From UBA3102 sp964413055 (GTDB lineage: Bacteria; Bacillota; Desulfotomaculia; Desulfotomaculales; Pelotomaculaceae): a stretch of DNA of 64,000 bases. The stretch spans positions 120,773-184,772 of the forward strand of contig CAYPRB010000005.1 in the NCBI GenBank assembly GCA_964413055.1. Reading direction: 5' to 3'. This document shows, in pieces, positions 41,724 to 51,196 of this stretch. Position 1 is the stretch's first letter; each line of letters opens with the position of its first letter. The translations under genes and the position numbers were made by a program. The notes under the pieces are model-generated. The model was not told the DNA's origin, did no database searches, and saw only the letters and a list, made by a program, of their open reading frames with translations.

Positions 41724-44591
41724 ATGCCCGGTAATATTTTGGTGAAGGGCGCCCGCGTCCACAATTTAAAAAACATAGACGTCGAGATACCACGGGACCG
41801 GCTGGTGGTAGTTACCGGCCTTTCCGGTTCCGGTAAGTCTTCCCTGGCTTTTGACACCATATACGCCGAGGGACAGCGGCGGTACGTGGAATCGCTGTCG
41901 GCTTACGCGCGCCAGTTCCTGGGTCAGATGGACAAACCGGACGTGGACTATATCGAAGGCCTGTCCCCGGCCATATCCATCGACCAGAAGACCACCAGTC
42001 ACAACCCGCGTTCCACCGTGGGAACGGTCACCGAGATTTACGACTACCTCCGGCTTCTTTTCGCCCGGGTGGGGCGGCCGCACTGTCCGCACTGCGGCAA
42101 GCCGATCACCCGGCAGGCGGTGGAGCAGATGGTGGACCACCTGGTTTCCCTGGAGGAAGGTACGCGGCTGCAAATCCTGGCGCCGGCGGTACGGGGCAAG
42201 AAGGGTGAGCACGCCAGGGTCCTGGAAGATATCCGCAGGAACGGTTTCACCCGGGTACGGGTTGACGGCGAAGTGCTGGACGTCTCGGAGGAGATTAAGC
42301 TTGACAAGAATAAAAAGCACACCGTTGAGGTGGTGGTCGATCGGGTTATTGTACGTCCCGGCGCTGAGAGGAGGCTGGCCGACTCCCTGGAAACGGCCCT
42401 GAAGCAGGGGGGCGGCCTGGCAACGGCGGCCGTGAGCGGCGGGGAGGAAATTGTATTCAACGAGAATTTTGCCTGCGTGGACTGCGGTGTTGGTATCAGT
42501 GAAATCTCACCGCGGCTTTTTTCTTTCAACAGCCCGTTCGGGGCTTGTCCGGAGTGCACCGGCCTGGGATTCAAAAAGGAAATCGATCCCGGCCTGCTCA
42601 TTCCCGACCGGAGTAAATCCATTGCTTCCGGGGCAATAACGGGGTGGTTCAAAGGGGGGTACTCATACCAGTTTCTGGAGATAGTCGCGCGGCATTACGG
42701 CTTCAGCCTGGATACCCCGGTGCGGGAAATGGCGCCGGGACACCTGGATGTAATCCTCTACGGTACCGGAAACAAACGGCTTAATTTTGTTTTGGGAGAT
42801 ATTTACGGGCGCAGACACGAGATGTACATGCCCTTTGAAGGGGTGGTCAATAACCTGACCAGGCGTTATAAGGAGACCTCCTCGGAAAAACAGCGCCAGG
42901 AGATCGAACAGTACATGAGCAGCAAGTCCTGCCCCGCCTGCGGTGGAGCCAGGCTTAAGCCCGAGGCGCTGGCGGTCAGGGTGGGCGGGCGGTCCATAAC
43001 CGAGGTCACCCGCTTTTCCGTACTGGACGCCCGGGAGTTTTTTCAGACCCTGGAACTGACCGGCCGGGAACAGGTCATTGCCCGGCAGGTATTGAAAGAA
43101 ATTGACGAGCGCCTGGGCTTTATGGTCAATGTAGGTTTGGAATATCTCACCCTGGACCGGGGGGCGGGTACTCTTTCGGGGGGCGAGGCGCAGAGGATCA
43201 GGCTGGCCACCCAGATTGGTTCCGGCCTGACGGGGGTGCTGTATATCCTGGACGAGCCCAGCATCGGCCTGCACCACCGGGACAATCAGCGCCTGCTGGT
43301 GACCCTGAAGCGCCTGAGGGATTTGGGCAATACGCTGATTGTCGTCGAGCACGACGAGGATACCATGCTGGCGGCCGACCACATTATCGACATCGGGCCG
43401 GGTGCCGGGGAGCACGGCGGCCGGGTGGTGGCTGCCGGCACCTGCCGGGACATCATCAACCACCCGGATTCGGTTACCGGGCATTACCTGAGCGGGGAAA
43501 AATTCATTCCCGTGCCGGTATTCCGGCGGGTATCCGGCGGAAGGCGCCTGGAAATAACCGGCGCGCGCGAGAACAACTTGAAAAACATTGACGTGGCCTT
43601 TCCCCTGGGCGTTTTTACCTGTGTCACCGGGGTGTCCGGCTCGGGGAAAAGCACGCTGGTCAACGATATTCTTTACCGGGAACTGGCCCGCAGACTGCAC
43701 CGCGCCCGCACCCGGCCCGGCCGTTTCCGGGAGCTAAAGGGAATTGAATATTTGGACAAGGTTATTGATGTCAACCAGTCTCCCATCGGGCGCACGCCCC
43801 GCTCCAATCCGGCTACGTATACCGGGGTTTTTACCGATATCCGCGAACTCTTTACCCTGGCCCCGGAATCAAAAGTCCGCGGCTACAAGGCCGGCCGTTT
43901 CAGCTTCAACGTCAAGGGGGGACGCTGCGAGGCCTGCCGGGGAGACGGTATCATTAAAATAGAGATGCACTTTTTGCCGGACGTGTACGTTCCCTGCGAA
44001 GTCTGCAAGGGACGGCGCTACAACCGCGAAACCCTGGAGATAAAGTACCGGGGTAAAAATATCGCCGATGTGTTGGAGATGACGGTAGACCAGGCCCTGG
44101 AATTTTTCCGCCATATTCCCAAAATCACCCGCCGGCTGCGAACGTTACACGATGTCGGACTCGGCTATATCCGGTTGGGCCAGCCGGCCACCACTCTTTC
44201 CGGCGGCGAGGCGCAGCGGGTCAAACTGGCCACGGAACTGTCCCGGCGTTCCAACGGTAAGACCTTCTATATCCTGGACGAGCCCACCACCGGCCTGCAC
44301 ACCGCCGACATCGACCGGTTGCTTGACGTGCTGCACCGGCTGGTGGAGGCGGGAGATACCGTGGTGGTAATTGAACACAACCTGGACGTGATTAAGACCG
44401 CCGATTATATTATCGATTTGGGTCCCGAGGGCGGGGATCAGGGCGGTGAGGTTGTGGCCGCCGGTACTCCGGAAGAGGTGGCGGCGGTGCCGCAGTCTTA
44501 CACCGGACAATTCTTAAAGCGGGTAGTCAAAACGGTTGCCGTACCTGAAAAGGAAAGCGATGGTTGGCATGAATTTGAAGTTGGAAGATAA
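41724..44591 (+). CDS. uvrA: Excinuclease ABC subunit A
   Basis: A 955-residue twin ABC ATPase. Walker A motifs are GLSGSGKSSL and GVSGSGKSTL. Zinc fingers include CVDCG with ACPEC and CEAC with CEVC. Signature loops LSGGEAQRIRLATQIG and LSGGEAQRVKLATELS, and Walker B motifs before them, are intact. UvrA recognises DNA damage. The start is ATG 41724, 47 bases after uvrB, and its 3' end overlaps uvrC by about 32 bases, so both are translationally coupled. Confidence 0.98.
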   Translation: MPGNILVKGARVHNLKNIDVEIPRDRLVVVTGLSGSGKSSLAFDTIYAEGQRRYVESLSAYARQFLGQMDKPDVDYIEGLSPAISIDQKTTSHNPRSTVGTVTEIYDYLRLLFARVGRPHCPHCGKPITRQAVEQMVDHLVSLEEGTRLQILAPAVRGKKGEHARVLEDIRRNGFTRVRVDGEVLDVSEEIKLDKNKKHTVEVVVDRVIVRPGAERRLADSLETALKQGGGLATAAVSGGEEIVFNENFACVDCGVGISEISPRLFSFNSPFGACPECTGLGFKKEIDPGLLIPDRSKSIASGAITGWFKGGYSYQFLEIVARHYGFSLDTPVREMAPGHLDVILYGTGNKRLNFVLGDIYGRRHEMYMPFEGVVNNLTRRYKETSSEKQRQEIEQYMSSKSCPACGGARLKPEALAVRVGGRSITEVTRFSVLDAREFFQTLELTGREQVIARQVLKEIDERLGFMVNVGLEYLTLDRGAGTLSGGEAQRIRLATQIGSGLTGVLYILDEPSIGLHHRDNQRLLVTLKRLRDLGNTLIVVEHDEDTMLAADHIIDIGPGAGEHGGRVVAAGTCRDIINHPDSVTGHYLSGEKFIPVPVFRRVSGGRRLEITGARENNLKNIDVAFPLGVFTCVTGVSGSGKSTLVNDILYRELARRLHRARTRPGRFRELKGIEYLDKVIDVNQSPIGRTPRSNPATYTGVFTDIRELFTLAPESKVRGYKAGRFSFNVKGGRCEACRGDGIIKIEMHFLPDVYVPCEVCKGRRYNRETLEIKYRGKNIADVLEMTVDQALEFFRHIPKITRRLRTLHDVGLGYIRLGQPATTLSGGEAQRVKLATELSRRSNGKTFYILDEPTTGLHTADIDRLLDVLHRLVEAGDTVVVIEHNLDVIKTADYIIDLGPEGGDQGGEVVAAGTPEEVAAVPQSYTGQFLKRVVKTVAVPEKESDGWHEFEVGR

Positions 44592-46476
44592 ATTAAAAAA
44601 CCTTCCTGCCGGTCCGGGCGTCTATCTTTTCCGCGATGATGCCGGGAAAGTGATTTATATTGGAAAGGCCGTGTCTTTAAAGAACCGGGTGCGCTCCTAT
44701 TTTCAGGCCGGTGATAAACACCCGCCGAAAACCAGGTTGTTATTGCAAAAAACGGCCGGTATAGATTTTATCGTCACCGACTCGGAGGTGGAGGCGCTAA
44801 TCCTGGAGCAGAACCTGATCAAAGAGCACCGGCCCCGCTATAACATTTTACTCAAGGATGATAAAAGCTACCCTTATATAAAGGTGACCCTGGCGGAGGA
44901 TTTTCCGCGCGTCATGATTACCCGTCGCCACGTAAAAGACGGCTCCCGTTATTTCGGCCCCTATACCAGGGTGGGAGCGGTGCACGAAACCCTGCGTCTC
45001 TTGAAAAAGTTATTTCCTTTTCGTTCCTGCCGGCAGAAAGACCCGCCCCGGCGGGAAAGGCCCTGCCTGAACTACCATATCAAGCGTTGTCCCGGGCCCT
45101 GCTGCGGCCTGGTGGACCGGGAAAAATACCGCCTGGTGATCAATGAGGTTTGCCTGTTCCTCGAGGGAAGACAGGAAGCCCTGGTCCGGCGCCTGTCCCA
45201 CCGCATGAAAGAAGCAGCGGAAAAACTGGAGTTTGAGACGGCTGCCCGCCTGCGGGACCAGCTTCAGGCGGTGCAAGAAGTGATTGCCAGGCAAAAGATA
45301 GTTACCGGGGGGTTTGAAGACCGGGATGTGCTGGCTTTGGCCGGTGATGCCGGCGAGACCTGTGTCATGGTCTTTTTCGTCCGCGGCGGTAAGCTTACCG
45401 GCCGGGAGCACTTTATGCTGCAAGGAACAGAAGATCTGGACCGGGGAGCAGTAATTGCCGCTTTTATCAAGCAGTTTTACTCCGGGGTGGATTTTATTCC
45501 CCGGGAAATCACTCTCCCGGAAGCAGTGGTGGAGGAAAAAGCGGTGATTGAGGAATGGCTGTCGGGAAAGAAAGGTGCCCGGGTAAGATTGAAAACACCC
45601 CGGCGGGGTGAAAAAAAACAGCTGGTCGAGATGGTTGCCAAAAACGCCCGGCTTGCCCTGGAGCAGGCACGTTCGCAAAAGGCCGCCCGCCGTGAAGACG
45701 CGGCGGAAGCCCTGGCTGAACTGGCCGGGGAATTGGGTTTGGACCCCCCACCGGGCAGGATCGAGTGTTATGATATTTCCCACCTCCAGGGAACCGGAAG
45801 CACCGGTTCAATGGTGGTTTTTGAAGCGGGCCTGCCGGCTTCCGGCGAATACCGCCGTTTTAAGGTCCGTAACGTGGAGGGGCCGGACGATTATGCCTCG
45901 CTCCGGGAGGTGCTGCACCGGCGTTTCCGCAGCGCTGCGGAAGAACGGGAATTGCGGAAAAGCGGCCAGGTTTCCGGCCGGGAGGCCGGGTTTTGCCGCC
46001 TGCCCGATCTAGTAATCATCGACGGGGGCAAAGGTCAGCTTTCCGCCGCCCGCGAGGTGATAAAAACGCTGGGCTATTCCCGGATCCCCGTGTTTGCTCT
46101 GGCCAAGGAAGAAGAGTTGCTTTTTGGAGCCGGCCGGAATGAACCCATCATCCTGCCGCCCGGTTCCAAGGCCTTACACCTGCTGCAGCGTCTCCGGGAC
46201 GAGGCGCACCGCTTTGCCCTGGCCTACCACCGGAACTTAAGGGGCAAGGCCGGGTTGAAGTCGCTCCTGGATGAGGTGGAAGGCATCGGCACCGTGCGCC
46301 GCCGCGCCTTGCTGAAGACTTTCGGTTCCCTGACGGCGATTCAAAAGGCGACACCCGAACAACTGGCCGCCGTCAAGGGCATGAATAAGAAAGCTGCCCG
46401 CGCCGTATACGAATTTTTTCACCACTCCCATAAACTTCTATCCCTTGTATTAATTGTTAATATCATACACTATTGA
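44560..46476 (+). CDS. uvrC: Excinuclease ABC subunit C
   Basis: A 638-residue protein. ATG 44560 is chosen for AAAGGA just before; ATG 44569 is close and possible. The GIY-YIG nuclease is at residues 10-95 (VYLFRDDAGKVIYIGKAVS; note GVY instead of GIY). A UVR motif at about 205-235, an RNase H-like nuclease (YDISHLQGTGSTGSMVVFE) and helix-hairpin-helix motifs at the C-terminus follow. It makes both incisions in nucleotide excision repair. The coding end carries the promoter of the next gene. Confidence 0.97.
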   Translation: MVGMNLKLEDKLKNLPAGPGVYLFRDDAGKVIYIGKAVSLKNRVRSYFQAGDKHPPKTRLLLQKTAGIDFIVTDSEVEALILEQNLIKEHRPRYNILLKDDKSYPYIKVTLAEDFPRVMITRRHVKDGSRYFGPYTRVGAVHETLRLLKKLFPFRSCRQKDPPRRERPCLNYHIKRCPGPCCGLVDREKYRLVINEVCLFLEGRQEALVRRLSHRMKEAAEKLEFETAARLRDQLQAVQEVIARQKIVTGGFEDRDVLALAGDAGETCVMVFFVRGGKLTGREHFMLQGTEDLDRGAVIAAFIKQFYSGVDFIPREITLPEAVVEEKAVIEEWLSGKKGARVRLKTPRRGEKKQLVEMVAKNARLALEQARSQKAARREDAAEALAELAGELGLDPPPGRIECYDISHLQGTGSTGSMVVFEAGLPASGEYRRFKVRNVEGPDDYASLREVLHRRFRSAAEERELRKSGQVSGREAGFCRLPDLVIIDGGKGQLSAAREVIKTLGYSRIPVFALAKEEELLFGAGRNEPIILPPGSKALHLLQRLRDEAHRFALAYHRNLRGKAGLKSLLDEVEGIGTVRRRALLKTFGSLTAIQKATPEQLAAVKGMNKKAARAVYEFFHHSHKLLSLVLIVNIIHY

Positions 46477-46501
46477 CAATGATTGTATTTGATGATATAT
46501 T
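46473..46501 (+). promoter_or_regulatory. Promoter of the Gre-like gene
   Basis: TTGACA at 46473-46478 and TATATT at 46496-46501, spacer 17. It overlaps the uvrC stop codon (46474-46476). Confidence 0.7.
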
Positions 46502-46511
46502 ATTTTTAATT

Positions 46512-46553
46512 GGGTGTTTCGCTAATGTAATTTAGCGAGCGCCCTTGTGTTTT
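46512..46553 (+). terminator. Hairpin in the leader of the Gre-like gene
   Basis: GGGTGT plus TCGCTAA pair with TTAGCGA plus GCGCCC, with one bulged base and two T-G pairs, around TGTAAT. T-rich sequence (TTGTGTTTTATG) follows. Lying after the promoter, it could end uvrC messages or attenuate the Gre-like gene. Confidence 0.55.
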
Positions 46554-46605
46554 ATGTAATGGCTTCCATTTAATGGTTGGATGGAATGGAGGGAGAGAAG
46601 TTAAA

Positions 46606-47043
46606 TTGGCTAAGGTTACATTGTCACAAACTGCTTTTGAATATCTGGTCAAGCACCTGGTAGAAATTGAGGAAGAGAAAAATAAGTTTTGTGAACAATA
46701 TTTTATGGGGCTATCGCAAGAGCGCAGAGAATTTGAAAAGTTAATTAAAGATTATATAGAACAGGTGCAACAATTTATTGGCAATGCAAAAAAGTCGCAA
46801 ACTGCGGATAACAGCATTCCTTTAGTTGTTATCGGCAGCAAATTGGAAGTGCAGGATCTGGACGACCGGGAAGTTTTTGAGTGTCGTATTATAAGTCCCT
46901 TAAACGGCAGTGTAAACGAGAGAGATATATCATGTTTATCACCGGTGGGAAGGTCATTATTGTTAAAAAAAGTTGGTGATGAAATAGAAGTAAACGCACC
47001 GGGCGGGTTATTCCGTTACAAAGTAATATCCGTTCAATTATAA
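46606..47043 (+). CDS. Transcription elongation factor GreA/GreB-family protein, short
   Basis: A 145-residue protein from TTG 46606 behind GAGGGAGAGAAG; the frame is open 11 codons upstream without a site. The N-terminal half is helical and charged (HLVEIEEEKNKFCEQYFMGL and EFEKLIKDYIEQVQQFIG), and the C-terminal half matches the Gre FKBP-like domain (CRIISPLNGSVNERDISCLS, PVGRSLLLKKVGDEIEVNAP). It is shorter than GreA (about 158). Gre factors rescue backtracked RNA polymerase; related proteins oppose that. Which applies here cannot be told. Confidence 0.82.
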   Translation: MAKVTLSQTAFEYLVKHLVEIEEEKNKFCEQYFMGLSQERREFEKLIKDYIEQVQQFIGNAKKSQTADNSIPLVVIGSKLEVQDLDDREVFECRIISPLNGSVNERDISCLSPVGRSLLLKKVGDEIEVNAPGGLFRYKVISVQL

Positions 47044-47084
47044 GTAAAACTGTATTTACGGGGTTTAATTCCCGGTAAGATGAC

Positions 47085-47122
47085 AATCTTCCTCGGAATA
47101 CAAGGCGAGGAGGATTTTTTTT
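47085..47122 (+). terminator. Terminator after the Gre-like gene
   Basis: AATCTTCCTCG pairs with CGAGGAGGATT (one T-G pair) around GAATACAAGG, followed by TTTTTT. Confidence 0.9.
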
Positions 47123-47151
47123 ATGATTAAGGTTATGATGTTCGTGCCTTA

Positions 47152-47160
47152 TGCTATAAT
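47152..47160 (+). promoter_or_regulatory. Extended -10 of the HAD phosphatase gene
   Basis: TG, one base, TATAAT (47155-47160). No convincing -35 box lies 16-18 bases upstream. Confidence 0.55.
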
Positions 47161-47228
47161 GTCAACAAGGCACTGGTTTTAAAATCCCTTAAAAAAGTAG
47201 TATAAAGCCTGAGCAAGCGAGGTACTGT

Positions 47229-48026
47229 ATGTCAAAGTATAAACTGATTGCCGTTGACCTGGATGATACATTGCTCTCCCAAGACCTGAGGCTGACCGGC
47301 CGGGTTAGGGAGGCCGTGGCCGCGGTACGGGCGGCGGGGATTCATTTTACGTTTTCCACCGGTCGTATGTACCGGTCGTCCGTGCCTTTTGCCCGCGAAT
47401 TGAACCTGGAAATCCCTTTAATAACCTACCACGGGGCGTTGGTCAAAGATCCCCTTTACGGGGAGGTGTTGTTGTACCAGCCACTGCCCCTGGATTACGC
47501 CCGGGAAATTATCGCCCGGGTACACCGGCTGGGTTACCATCTGAACGGTTACCTGGACGACCGGCTTTTAGTTGAACGCGCTACCCCGGAAGGACGGCGT
47601 TATGAAAAAATTTCGGGTGTGGAGGCGGAGATTGTCGGTGATTTTTTAAATTATTTCGACCGGGACCCGGTTAAAATATTAGCCGTTGCGGAAGAGCCGT
47701 TGCTGGACAGGTTGCATGTTGAGCTTGCACCGCTTTACCGGGATAAGGTGCACGTGGTGAAATCCAAACCGCACTTTCTGGAATTTTCCCACCCGTTCGC
47801 CACCAAAGGGGCGGCCCTGAAGTTTCTGGCCCGGCGTTTAGGGGTCCCCAGGGAAGCCATTATGGCGGTGGGGGACAGTTTCAATGATATCGAAATGCTT
47901 GCGTATGCCGGCCTGGGGGTGGCGGTGGCCAACGGCAGGGAGGAAGTAAAAAAAAGGGCCGACTATGTAACCGGTGCGTCCTACGGCGACGGCGTGGTGG
48001 AAGCTTTGGAGCGGTTTGTGCTTTAA
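47229..48026 (+). CDS. Cof-type HAD-IIB sugar-phosphate phosphatase
   Basis: A 265-residue protein from ATG 47229. Motif I is VDLDDTLLSQD with the catalytic Asp pair; motif II is FTFSTGRMYRS; motifs III and IV are KGAALKFLARRLGVPRE and AVGDSFNDIEMLAYAG. The type IIB cap lies in between. These enzymes dephosphorylate sugar phosphates, flavin or PLP phosphates with broad range. It precedes a sugar kinase gene and phosphohexose isomerase, so a sugar-phosphate substrate is likely. Confidence 0.92.
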   Translation: MSKYKLIAVDLDDTLLSQDLRLTGRVREAVAAVRAAGIHFTFSTGRMYRSSVPFARELNLEIPLITYHGALVKDPLYGEVLLYQPLPLDYAREIIARVHRLGYHLNGYLDDRLLVERATPEGRRYEKISGVEAEIVGDFLNYFDRDPVKILAVAEEPLLDRLHVELAPLYRDKVHVVKSKPHFLEFSHPFATKGAALKFLARRLGVPREAIMAVGDSFNDIEMLAYAGLGVAVANGREEVKKRADYVTGASYGDGVVEALERFVL

Positions 48027-48070
48027 GCCTCCGGTTTTAAAGAATAGACGAAGATAAAAACATAAGGAAG

Positions 48071-49042
48071 GTGTCATTACTGTCTGACCAATATGTAATC
48101 GGCGTGGATCTGGGGGGGACCAAGATTTATACCGCGCTGGCGGGAGATGACGGCCGGATTCTGGCGGAATTAAAAATCCCTACCGGGGCGGAAAAAGGTT
48201 TGCAGGATGTCGTCGACGGTATCGTCGACAGTGTGGAGCGGGTGCAAAAAAACGCGGCGGCCGTTCCCGGCGCGGTCAGCACTCTGGCCCTGGGCGCGCC
48301 GGGCCCCCTGGACACCAAAAGGGGGATCATTCATTACGCCCCCAACCTGCGCTGGCGTAACGTTCCCATCAGGCAGATTCTTGAAGAGCGAATTGGTATT
48401 CCCGTGCTGCTGGATAATGATGCCAACCTGGCCGCGCTGGGGGAGCATGTCTTCGGTGCCGGCAGGGGGGTCACCAATATGGTTTACATTACTGTCAGTA
48501 CCGGGGTGGGCGGCGGCTTAATCCTGGGCGGGAAACTTTACCGGGGATTTACGGATGGGGCCGGTGAAATCGGACACATGACGATCCTGCCGTACGGGCC
48601 GTTGTGTTCCTGCGGTAACCGCGGCTGCCTGGAGGCGGTTGCTTCCGGGACGGCCATTGCCAGGGAGGCCCGGGAACTGGTGGCCCGGGGCGCCGGACAG
48701 GTAATCCTGGCGGCGGCGGAAGGGAACCCGGGAAAAATAAATGCCGCCGTGGTTGCGTCGGCCGCTCTCGGGGGGGACTCCGAAGCGGTTTCAATCATCA
48801 CCGGTGCCGCCGGTTCGCTGGGGATCGGTATCGCCAATATTCTCAACCTGCTTAATCCTTCCCTGGTCGTCCTGGGCGGGGGTGTGATGGAGACGGGGGA
48901 ATTAATTTGGGAAGAAGTGAAGAAGGAAGTGCGGAACCGGGCGCTGGAAGCCGCCCGGGACGTAGCGCGCCTGGTTCCGGCGGAACTGGGCGGCCGGGCC
49001 GGCGTTATGGGAGCCATCGCCCTGGCGCTGGACAGGGAGTGA
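48071..49042 (+). CDS. ROK family glucokinase-like sugar kinase
   Basis: A 323-residue protein when read from GTG 48071, but AAGGAAG abuts that codon; CTG 48080 would be well spaced and gives a start at LSDQYVIGVDLGGTKIYTAL. The start is therefore uncertain. Signatures are the ATP-binding DLGGTK, DNDANLAALGEHVFGAGRG and the ROK zinc motif CSCGNRGCLEAVASG. It phosphorylates glucose or a related sugar with ATP. The next gene is phosphohexose isomerase, giving a short hexose-entry module. Confidence 0.93.
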   Translation: MSLLSDQYVIGVDLGGTKIYTALAGDDGRILAELKIPTGAEKGLQDVVDGIVDSVERVQKNAAAVPGAVSTLALGAPGPLDTKRGIIHYAPNLRWRNVPIRQILEERIGIPVLLDNDANLAALGEHVFGAGRGVTNMVYITVSTGVGGGLILGGKLYRGFTDGAGEIGHMTILPYGPLCSCGNRGCLEAVASGTAIAREARELVARGAGQVILAAAEGNPGKINAAVVASAALGGDSEAVSIITGAAGSLGIGIANILNLLNPSLVVLGGGVMETGELIWEEVKKEVRNRALEAARDVARLVPAELGGRAGVMGAIALALDRE

Positions 49043-49152
49043 CGTAAACGTAAAGGAATAAAAGACGGTATCACCGATTATTATATGGTGAAAGGAGTCC
49101 GGCTTGTGTTCAGTAAATGAATGAAGTTGAAAAAAGGAGGGGTAAGACAGAT

Positions 49153-50229
49153 ATGGCAAGGCGAGGTTTTGATTTGGATAACGCGGATGCCCTGTACCGG
49201 CTGGATAGTACCGGCATGTTTGCTGCCCTGGGCGGATTGCCCGCACAGTGTGCCGAGGCCTGCCGGGACCTGCCGGAGCAGGGCGGGCTGCCGGAGATTG
49301 GCGCTATTTCCCATATAATGGTTACCGGGCTGGGCGGTTCGGCGATCGGGGGCGACATGCTGCGCGTTTATGCCGCCGGCAGGTGCTCCATACCGGTGGT
49401 AGTGAACCGGGATTACGTGCTGCCGGAGTTTGTCGGAGCGGATACCCTGGTCTTTGCTGTCAGCTATTCGGGTAACACCGAAGAGACTTTGAGTGCCTAC
49501 GGAGAGGCGCGGAAAAAGGGCGCCCCGGTTATTGCCGTCACCACCGGCGGTAAACTGGAAGAAGCGGCCCGCCGGGACGGGGTGACGGTGATAAAAATTC
49601 CGTCCGGCATTGCTCCCCGGGCGGCTACCGGTTTCCTTTTTCTGCCCACGCTGAGAGTTTTGCAGAAACTGGGTGTGCTGCCAGACAAGGGTGATGAGCT
49701 CTCCGAAATGATCGCGCTCCTCAAAGATCTGCGTAAAAAACTGGAGCCGGAAACTCCTACGGAAGAAAACCCGGCCAAGCAAATTGCCCGCAAATTGCAC
49801 CGCAAGCTCCCGGTTATCTGGGGTGCTGCCGGAACCACAGAGGTCGTGGCGCAGCGCTGGAAAGGCCAGATCAACGAAAACGCCAAGGCACCGGCCTACT
49901 GGAATATGCTGCCGGAATTGAATCATAATGAAATTGTGGGTTTTCAATTTCCCATAGAGATCTTGAATCAAGTCCACGTAATCATCCTCAGGGATGCGCA
50001 TGACCATTCCAGGGTACATAAGCGTATAGAAATAACCAAGGACCTGATCAAGGACGTGGCGAACGGTTACACGGAAGTCCGGGCTTCCGGCAGTGGGGCC
50101 CTGGCCCGGTTGTATTCTTTGATTTATACCGGCGATTATGCCAGTGTCTACCTGGCGGCGCTTTACGGAGTGGATCCCGGGCCGGTTGCGGTGATTGACC
50201 ATCTTAAAAAGGAGCTTGCTAAACAATAA
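49153..50229 (+). CDS. Bifunctional phosphoglucose/phosphomannose isomerase
   Basis: A 358-residue protein. ATG 49153 is chosen since AAAGGAGGGG ends 10 bases before; ATG 49117 adds 12 residues without a site. Two SIS domains are seen: GLGGSAIGGDMLRVYAA and VSYSGNTEETLSAYGEARKK in the first, and a second with AATTEVVAQRWKGQINENA-like AGTTEVVAQRWKGQ. PELNHNEIVGF is a family marker with the catalytic residues. It interconverts glucose, fructose and mannose 6-phosphates, and supplies glycolysis and surface glycans. Confidence 0.92.
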   Translation: MARRGFDLDNADALYRLDSTGMFAALGGLPAQCAEACRDLPEQGGLPEIGAISHIMVTGLGGSAIGGDMLRVYAAGRCSIPVVVNRDYVLPEFVGADTLVFAVSYSGNTEETLSAYGEARKKGAPVIAVTTGGKLEEAARRDGVTVIKIPSGIAPRAATGFLFLPTLRVLQKLGVLPDKGDELSEMIALLKDLRKKLEPETPTEENPAKQIARKLHRKLPVIWGAAGTTEVVAQRWKGQINENAKAPAYWNMLPELNHNEIVGFQFPIEILNQVHVIILRDAHDHSRVHKRIEITKDLIKDVANGYTEVRASGSGALARLYSLIYTGDYASVYLAALYGVDPGPVAVIDHLKKELAKQ

Positions 50230-50307
50230 AGTTGTTTTATGATAAAGAAGATGATTATCAACGCAGTCCATTGGTGATAAATTTGCGTATTTAATGGGGA
50301 GATGGTT

Positions 50308-51177
50308 ATGGTAGCACCAAGGCTTGTTATTGTTACCGGTCTTTCCGGGGCCGGAAAAACCCAGGCCCTGCGCAGTTTCGAAGACCTGGGCTTTTTTTGC
50401 GTGGACAACCTTCCCCCGGCGTTGATTCCCAAGTTTGCCGAGCTTTGTGCACAGTCGGTGAGCAAAATTAATAAAATAGCATTAGTGGTGGATATCAGGG
50501 GCGGAGAATTTTTTGACCCGCTTTTTGAGGTGCTTTCCGACCTGAAAGACCAGGAAATCCGTTATGAGATCCTTTTTTTGGAAGCCTCGGACGCCACCCT
50601 GGTGCAGCGTTTTAAAGAGTCCCGGCGGCGCCACCCCCTGAGCGCCCACGGTGAGGTTTTGGACGTAATCCGCAAGGAGCGCAGTCTTTTGCAGGACTTG
50701 AGGGGCAGGGCGAACAAAGTCATTGATACTTCCACTAAAACGGTGCGGCAGTTAAAAGAAGAAATAGCCGGGATTTTTGCCGGTACCGGTGATGCTAAAG
50801 GTCTCTTGCATCTTACCATAATGTCCTTTGGTTTTAAATACGGCATTCCCCTCGACTCGGATCTGGTAGTGGATGTCCGTTTTCTTCCTAACCCGTTTTA
50901 CCGGAAGGAATTAAGACTGCTCACCGGTAATGACCCGGCGGTCCGTGACTACGTGTTTAATTCTACGGCAGCGGCCGAATTTATGGATAAATTCGAAAAT
51001 CTGGTAGAGTTCCTCATACCGCATTACATAAAGGAAGGCAAGACAACCCTGATGATATGTGTCGGCTGCACCGGCGGGATGCACCGGTCGGTGGCCCTGT
51101 CCAACCGTCTGGGAGCACTCCTGATGAAAAAGGATTTTCGGGTTACTGTGCATCACCGGGACATTAACCGGGAGTAG
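50308..51177 (+). CDS. rapZ: RNase adapter RapZ
   Basis: A 289-residue protein. ATG 50308 fits GGGGAG upstream; ATG 50302 abuts the site. The P-loop is VTGLSGAGKTQALRSFEDLG, Walker B region is LFLEASDATLVQRFKESRRR, and the C-terminal domain has FGFKYGIPLDSDLVVDVRFL and GCTGGMHRSVALSNRL. RapZ in E. coli binds GlmZ/GlmY RNA and senses glucosamine-6-phosphate; in Bacillus YvcJ binds and hydrolyses nucleotides. It begins the conserved rapZ-yvcK-whiA set. Confidence 0.95.
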   Translation: MVAPRLVIVTGLSGAGKTQALRSFEDLGFFCVDNLPPALIPKFAELCAQSVSKINKIALVVDIRGGEFFDPLFEVLSDLKDQEIRYEILFLEASDATLVQRFKESRRRHPLSAHGEVLDVIRKERSLLQDLRGRANKVIDTSTKTVRQLKEEIAGIFAGTGDAKGLLHLTIMSFGFKYGIPLDSDLVVDVRFLPNPFYRKELRLLTGNDPAVRDYVFNSTAAAEFMDKFENLVEFLIPHYIKEGKTTLMICVGCTGGMHRSVALSNRLGALLMKKDFRVTVHHRDINRE

Positions 51178-51196
51178 TGTTTTAGGGGTTGAAACG

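Noticed and set aside
40375..41793. Minus-strand frame of 472 codons across uvrB
   Set aside because: Shadow of uvrB and the start of uvrA, with no ribosome site or domain.
41724..44591. Possible fusion or duplication in uvrA because of two ATPase halves
   Set aside because: Two ABC halves are the normal UvrA architecture.
49081..50271. Minus-strand frame of 396 codons
   Set aside because: Shadow of the phosphohexose isomerase gene; the plus-strand protein has SIS motifs, this one none.
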